Under the pieces are notes generated by a model that saw only the letters and a list, made by a program, of their open reading frames with translations, did not search any database and was not told where the DNA came from. Source: JABGQS01 sp963674545 (lineage in GTDB: Bacteria; Bacillota; Clostridia; Christensenellales; SZUA-584). From it: a DNA stretch of 64,000 nucleotides. Positions 60,930 to 64,000 of the stretch are shown here, piece by piece (the stretch's first letter is position 1; the number at the start of each line of letters is the position of its first letter). The translations under genes were made by a program, and so were the position numbers. The DNA is taken from assembly GCA_963674545.2 (NCBI GenBank), contig CAXXFB010000001.1:1240001-1304000 (forward strand). Reading direction: 5' to 3'.

Positions 60930-61907
60930 TTACGCTACCTCCTTATCCTTCCCAAGTCTTATTCTGGGATCCAGCAAAGCAGAAACCACGTCCACAAGGA
61001 AGCTTGCCAGCAATATTACAACAGCTATAAGAAGCGTTGCTATCATAACGATCGGCAGGTCGGTTCCCGAAATTGCCTGGACAAGCATATCTCCCATTCC
61101 CGGATAATTGAAAACGGTCTCAATTATAACTGTTCCTGCAACAAGATAAGGCAGACGCATGATTATTATAACCATAACGGGAATCAATGCGTTCCTGAAG
61201 CCATGCTTAATATTAACTTTTACTTCAGATATACCTTTGCTTCGTGCAACCTTTATGTAGTCCTTGCTCATAACATCCAGCATGGATCCACGTGTATATC
61301 TCATCAAAGTCGATATATATACTATACCGAGGACTATTGCCGGCATAACAAGGTATTCTAACCTGTCAAAAAACGCTTCTTGTCCAACACCCATTCTGCC
61401 TCCGACAGGCAGCCATTTGAGCGCAACACCGAACACCATTATTCCTATCAATCCAAAGAAAAACTGTGGAACCGATATGCCTATAATACCCAGTGTCGTA
61501 AGTGAATAGTCTACGGCAGTATGTTGCTTTAATGCAGACAAAACGCCGAATACCACTCCAACTATAGTTGCCCATAAAAGTGCAAGTGCGGCAAGTTCCA
61601 GCGTTGCAGGCAGCCTGTTTGCAATAATCTTGTTTATTTCGCCATGTGTAGATAGGCTGTAACCAAAGTCACCCTTAAATATGTTGCCTATCCATCGCCC
61701 ATAACGTTCAATCAGCGAATCATTAAGACCCAAGTTCTCTCGCAGCTCTTCAACTTTTTCGGGATTCATTTCTGCAAGCTTGTCCGGCGGGACTGTTCTT
61801 GAGATTGGGTCCCCTGGTACAAGCTGAAGCCCAAGAAATATTATTATTGAAATAATGAACAACTTGGGTATTAATGCTAATAATCTTATACCAAAATATT
61901 TTAACAA
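60930..61907 (-). CDS. ABC transporter permease, DppB/OppB type
   Basis: A 325-residue permease with six membrane helices. The N-terminus LLALIPKLFIISIIIFLGLQLVPGDP and the DppB-type loop ending DFGYSL are family features, and the EAA loop is VARSKGISEVKVNIKHGFRNALIPV. It pairs with the DppC-type permease. The gene starts 156 bases after the solute-binding protein gene, from which it is separated by a large hairpin (61994-62028), so it is probably expressed less than the binding protein. Confidence 0.94.
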   Translation of the reverse strand: MLKYFGIRLLALIPKLFIISIIIFLGLQLVPGDPISRTVPPDKLAEMNPEKVEELRENLGLNDSLIERYGRWIGNIFKGDFGYSLSTHGEINKIIANRLPATLELAALALLWATIVGVVFGVLSALKQHTAVDYSLTTLGIIGISVPQFFFGLIGIMVFGVALKWLPVGGRMGVGQEAFFDRLEYLVMPAIVLGIVYISTLMRYTRGSMLDVMSKDYIKVARSKGISEVKVNIKHGFRNALIPVMVIIIMRLPYLVAGTVIIETVFNYPGMGDMLVQAISGTDLPIVMIATLLIAVVILLASFLVDVVSALLDPRIRLGKDKEVA

Positions 61908-61993
61908 AGTGAACCTCCTTACTAGTAAAATGAAAATTTTTTAATTTAATGATAACTTCTAAAAAAGCCCGTCAGATTACTAAATAAAATGTT

Positions 61994-62028
61994 GACCGTA
62001 TGCTGCCCGTATCGGGCAGCATACGGTC
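61994..62028 (-). promoter_or_regulatory. 16-bp perfect inverted repeat between binding protein and permease
   Basis: GACCGTATGCTGCCCG and CGGGCAGCATACGGTC form a perfect 16-bp stem around three bases. The minus-strand tail is AACATTTTATTT, a poor U-tract. The position between a binding protein gene and its permeases suits mRNA 3' stabilisation with partial termination. Confidence 0.8.
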
Positions 62029-62063
62029 CATTAACTAACTAATAAATGTTATAAGTTTAAACC

Positions 62064-63857
62064 TTATTGATAATCAATCAGGTTCCATGTGGACCACAAC
62101 CAGTCAAAGCCTGACTGCTCATCAACCTGGAAGAGCTGAGTATCAAACTCTAGCTTCTGCGTGTTGACGATAGTTATCCTTGACAGTCCGTAGACCGGTA
62201 CCTGATAGCAATTCTCGATTCCAAATACCTGAATCTCGTCTGCAATAGCCTTACGGGCAACAGGATCGCTTTCAGACAGGAACGAATTGAACAGCGGCTG
62301 GAAGACTTCATCTCTGAACTCAGAGTCGCCCATGTACTTGTCATAGCCTTTTGAAGTCTGGAGCATGTCATAGATATATATCGGGTTTGCAGTTGAGTAA
62401 CCACAGTACATTATATCCCAGTTCCTTACGTCGTAAAGTATAGCGCCAAGGTCGCCCGTTGCCAGGAACGGTGCACAAGTGATGCCAACTTCAGCGAAGT
62501 TCTGAACAAAGATGTCCATGATATCTTTCGTTGTCTGCTCGTTGTAGTAGTAAACCAGCCTTATAGCTTTGCTATAGTCATAACCCGCAGCATCAAGAAG
62601 CTCTTTAGCTTTCTCGGTGTTACGTTCCCAAGCAGGTATGTCAGTGTTATACCAAGCGTCGCTCGGCAGTACAGCAGTTGTCAGCGCAGTACCAGTGTTT
62701 CCGTACATTGCAGCAGCAGCCGCTTTGTCAATTATAAGCGATACGGCCTGACGTACTTCTTTAACCTGCATGAATTCGTTCAACTGACCGTCATTAGCGC
62801 CTTTGCCGTTGAACACGAGCATACGCTGATAGGATGACGGACGTGTGAATATCTGCTGATCAGGATTGTTAGCTACAACATTCTCTGCCTGCACGATATC
62901 GTTAACGCCGTTACCAAAAGCATAGTCAGTGTTTCCTGCAATAAGGTCTGCAAGAGTAGCGTCAACGCCGCCTGTTACGTGGCTTGTGAAAGTAATGTTC
63001 TGGATGTTTACGGGTTCGCCGTACCAATCCGGGTTCTGAACCATTGTGAAATAGTTCGGGAAATTAACTTCGTCGATCATCCACGGACCTGTGCCGATAG
63101 GCTTTGTCCAATAATCAAGGTTGTCTTCCCACTCGAGCGGATCAGTCTCACCAAGAAGATGCTCTGGTAGAATCTGTATCATCGCAAATATCTTTCCTAC
63201 GATGTCAACAAACGGAGCGTCCAGCTGTACTGTGAACATGTTTCCGTCTACAGACAGTCCTGAGCATGTGTCGGCTTCTCCGTCAAGAACTGCCTTTGCT
63301 CCGGTTATCGTCTGCATGTTTGCACCATAAGATGTGTGAACGAGCTTAAGGTTGATTTCATATGAGTATAAGACGTCTTCTGCTGTCAGCGGCTCACCGT
63401 CTGTCCATACTATATCATCTCTGATTTCGAATGTATAAGTAAGCCCATCATCAGAAACCGTCATGCTCTTAGCAATGTCATAGATAAGAGCTTCCGGAGA
63501 AGTATCCGTCGGGTTATATGGATCGGTCTTAACCAATGTTCCCCAAAGCATGTAAGGGTACAAGCTCTGAAGGTCACGATATGGCTGCTCAAACTTAGAG
63601 TCTGTGCCGATGCCTGCCCACCAGTCAAGGTTCAGGACAGCAGTGTCATTCACATACACTTTCTCTCCAGTACCTTCGTTCATATCCTCTTTCTCGTCCG
63701 GCACCTGATCTGACGTGTTGTCTTCAACCACATCTTCAGTATCGCCAGTGTCAGCAGTTGTATCGTCAGCAGTGTCATCAGTTGTTTGCTTCTGACAGCC
63801 AACGAAGAGGGCCATGACCATAGCGAGAGCAAGTAACAATACTAAAATTCTCTTCAT
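62064..63857 (-). CDS. ABC transporter solute-binding lipoprotein, family 5
   Basis: A 597-residue binding protein (SBP_bac_5 family). A lipoprotein signal ends FVGC with Cys21 as the lipidation site, and a Thr/Asp-rich linker of about 35 residues precedes the body. The family motifs are DWWAGIGTDSKFE, LYPYMLWGTLVKTDP, YTFEIRDDIVWTDGEPLTAEDVLYSYEI and GTGPWMIDEV. It would bind peptides or, as in the SatA-type sialic acid uptake proteins of this family, a sugar acid. AGGAGG lies eight bases before the ATG. It is first in the transporter operon and probably the most highly expressed. Confidence 0.94.
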   Translation of the reverse strand: MKRILVLLLALAMVMALFVGCQKQTTDDTADDTTADTGDTEDVVEDNTSDQVPDEKEDMNEGTGEKVYVNDTAVLNLDWWAGIGTDSKFEQPYRDLQSLYPYMLWGTLVKTDPYNPTDTSPEALIYDIAKSMTVSDDGLTYTFEIRDDIVWTDGEPLTAEDVLYSYEINLKLVHTSYGANMQTITGAKAVLDGEADTCSGLSVDGNMFTVQLDAPFVDIVGKIFAMIQILPEHLLGETDPLEWEDNLDYWTKPIGTGPWMIDEVNFPNYFTMVQNPDWYGEPVNIQNITFTSHVTGGVDATLADLIAGNTDYAFGNGVNDIVQAENVVANNPDQQIFTRPSSYQRMLVFNGKGANDGQLNEFMQVKEVRQAVSLIIDKAAAAAMYGNTGTALTTAVLPSDAWYNTDIPAWERNTEKAKELLDAAGYDYSKAIRLVYYYNEQTTKDIMDIFVQNFAEVGITCAPFLATGDLGAILYDVRNWDIMYCGYSTANPIYIYDMLQTSKGYDKYMGDSEFRDEVFQPLFNSFLSESDPVARKAIADEIQVFGIENCYQVPVYGLSRITIVNTQKLEFDTQLFQVDEQSGFDWLWSTWNLIDYQ

Positions 63858-64000
63858 TCCTATTTCCTCCTATTTTTTTTGATACTACTTGTATCTGTTT
63901 TTTTGTCATTCGCAGTACAAAAATACAATCTTGTCTATGCAAATGAACAAAATATTAAATTCCGAAAAATTAATCTATCCACCCGGTTTTCTTTCATAGA
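63858..64000 (-). promoter_or_regulatory. Leader region of the transporter operon
   Basis: The region upstream of the binding protein holds the AGGAGG site and a small inverted repeat GATAC-TACTT-GTATC (63879-63893) that could be an operator. I see no -35/-10 pair of confident quality before the window ends. Confidence 0.4.

Overview
The window reads as chromosome of a low-to-mid GC Bacillota (Clostridia-like) anaerobe. The evidence is strong GGAGG-type ribosome sites, sigma-A promoters (several with extended -10 TGnTATAAT), a YerC-PcrA-LigA operon, a Bacillus-type PurR, DUF4367 anti-sigma and MATE/MarR genes, with no outer-membrane functions. No rRNA, tRNA, CRISPR array or complete transposon was seen. 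The species cannot be named from the sequence.

Layout. (1) 1-6770, minus strand, AT-rich: an island that looks like phage defence. In transcription order it holds a WYL regulator, a PUA/EVE-like plus PD-(D/E)XK-like nuclease, a retron (structured msr-msd RNA with a perfect 12-bp a1/a2 repeat, a retron reverse transcriptase and a coupled DnaA-like ATPase), a membrane zinc protease and a CbxX-type AAA+ ATPase that runs off the left edge. A decayed ADP-ribosylglycohydrolase tail lies just upstream. (2) 7520-12827, plus strand: ECF sigma/anti-sigma with a small secreted protein, then an OmpR-type two-component pair with an exported protein. (3) 12924-19462, minus: a sensory cluster (receiver-HD-GYP, multi-PAS kinase, solute-binding-domain kinase) in which two genes carry single in-frame stop codons. 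(4) 19827-26795: CrtQ-like, CrtO-like and UvsE genes in one overlapping operon, a divergent CrtN-like oxidoreductase, an SDR, an NTF2-fold protein and a TspO-like protein, suggesting membrane pigment and photoprotection. (5) 26997-33995: a 2,332-residue surface protein with cadherin/Ig-like repeats and six near-identical 40-residue calcium-binding repeats. (6) 34202-42959: housekeeping block (FAH-family enzyme, yerC, pcrA, ligA, murC, purR), with a small scar after ligA containing a frameshifted DUF4085 gene and a second, diverged ligA 3' tail. (7) 43042-47321: methyltransferase, a 42-codon small gene, an amidohydrolase, and a MarR/MATE efflux pair. (8) 47470-63857, minus: a large catabolic locus consisting of an Opp-type ABC importer, a NanA/DapA-type lyase, two ATC-hydrolase-like proteins, NagA, a NagB-like deaminase, YhcH, SDR, TIM-like isomerase, YjbQ, Gfo/Idh/MocA oxidoreductase, nitroreductase, two FAH-family enzymes and a nonsense-interrupted acetyltransferase.

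The retron-centred island is the best candidate for an undescribed system. The RNA, its promoter, the reverse transcriptase motifs and the coupled ATPase can all be read directly; the defence role and the membership of the flanking protease, AAA+ and nuclease genes are inference. The catabolic locus is the second candidate: it has sialic-acid/amino-sugar hallmarks but lacks NanK and NanE and carries enzymes not normally part of that route.
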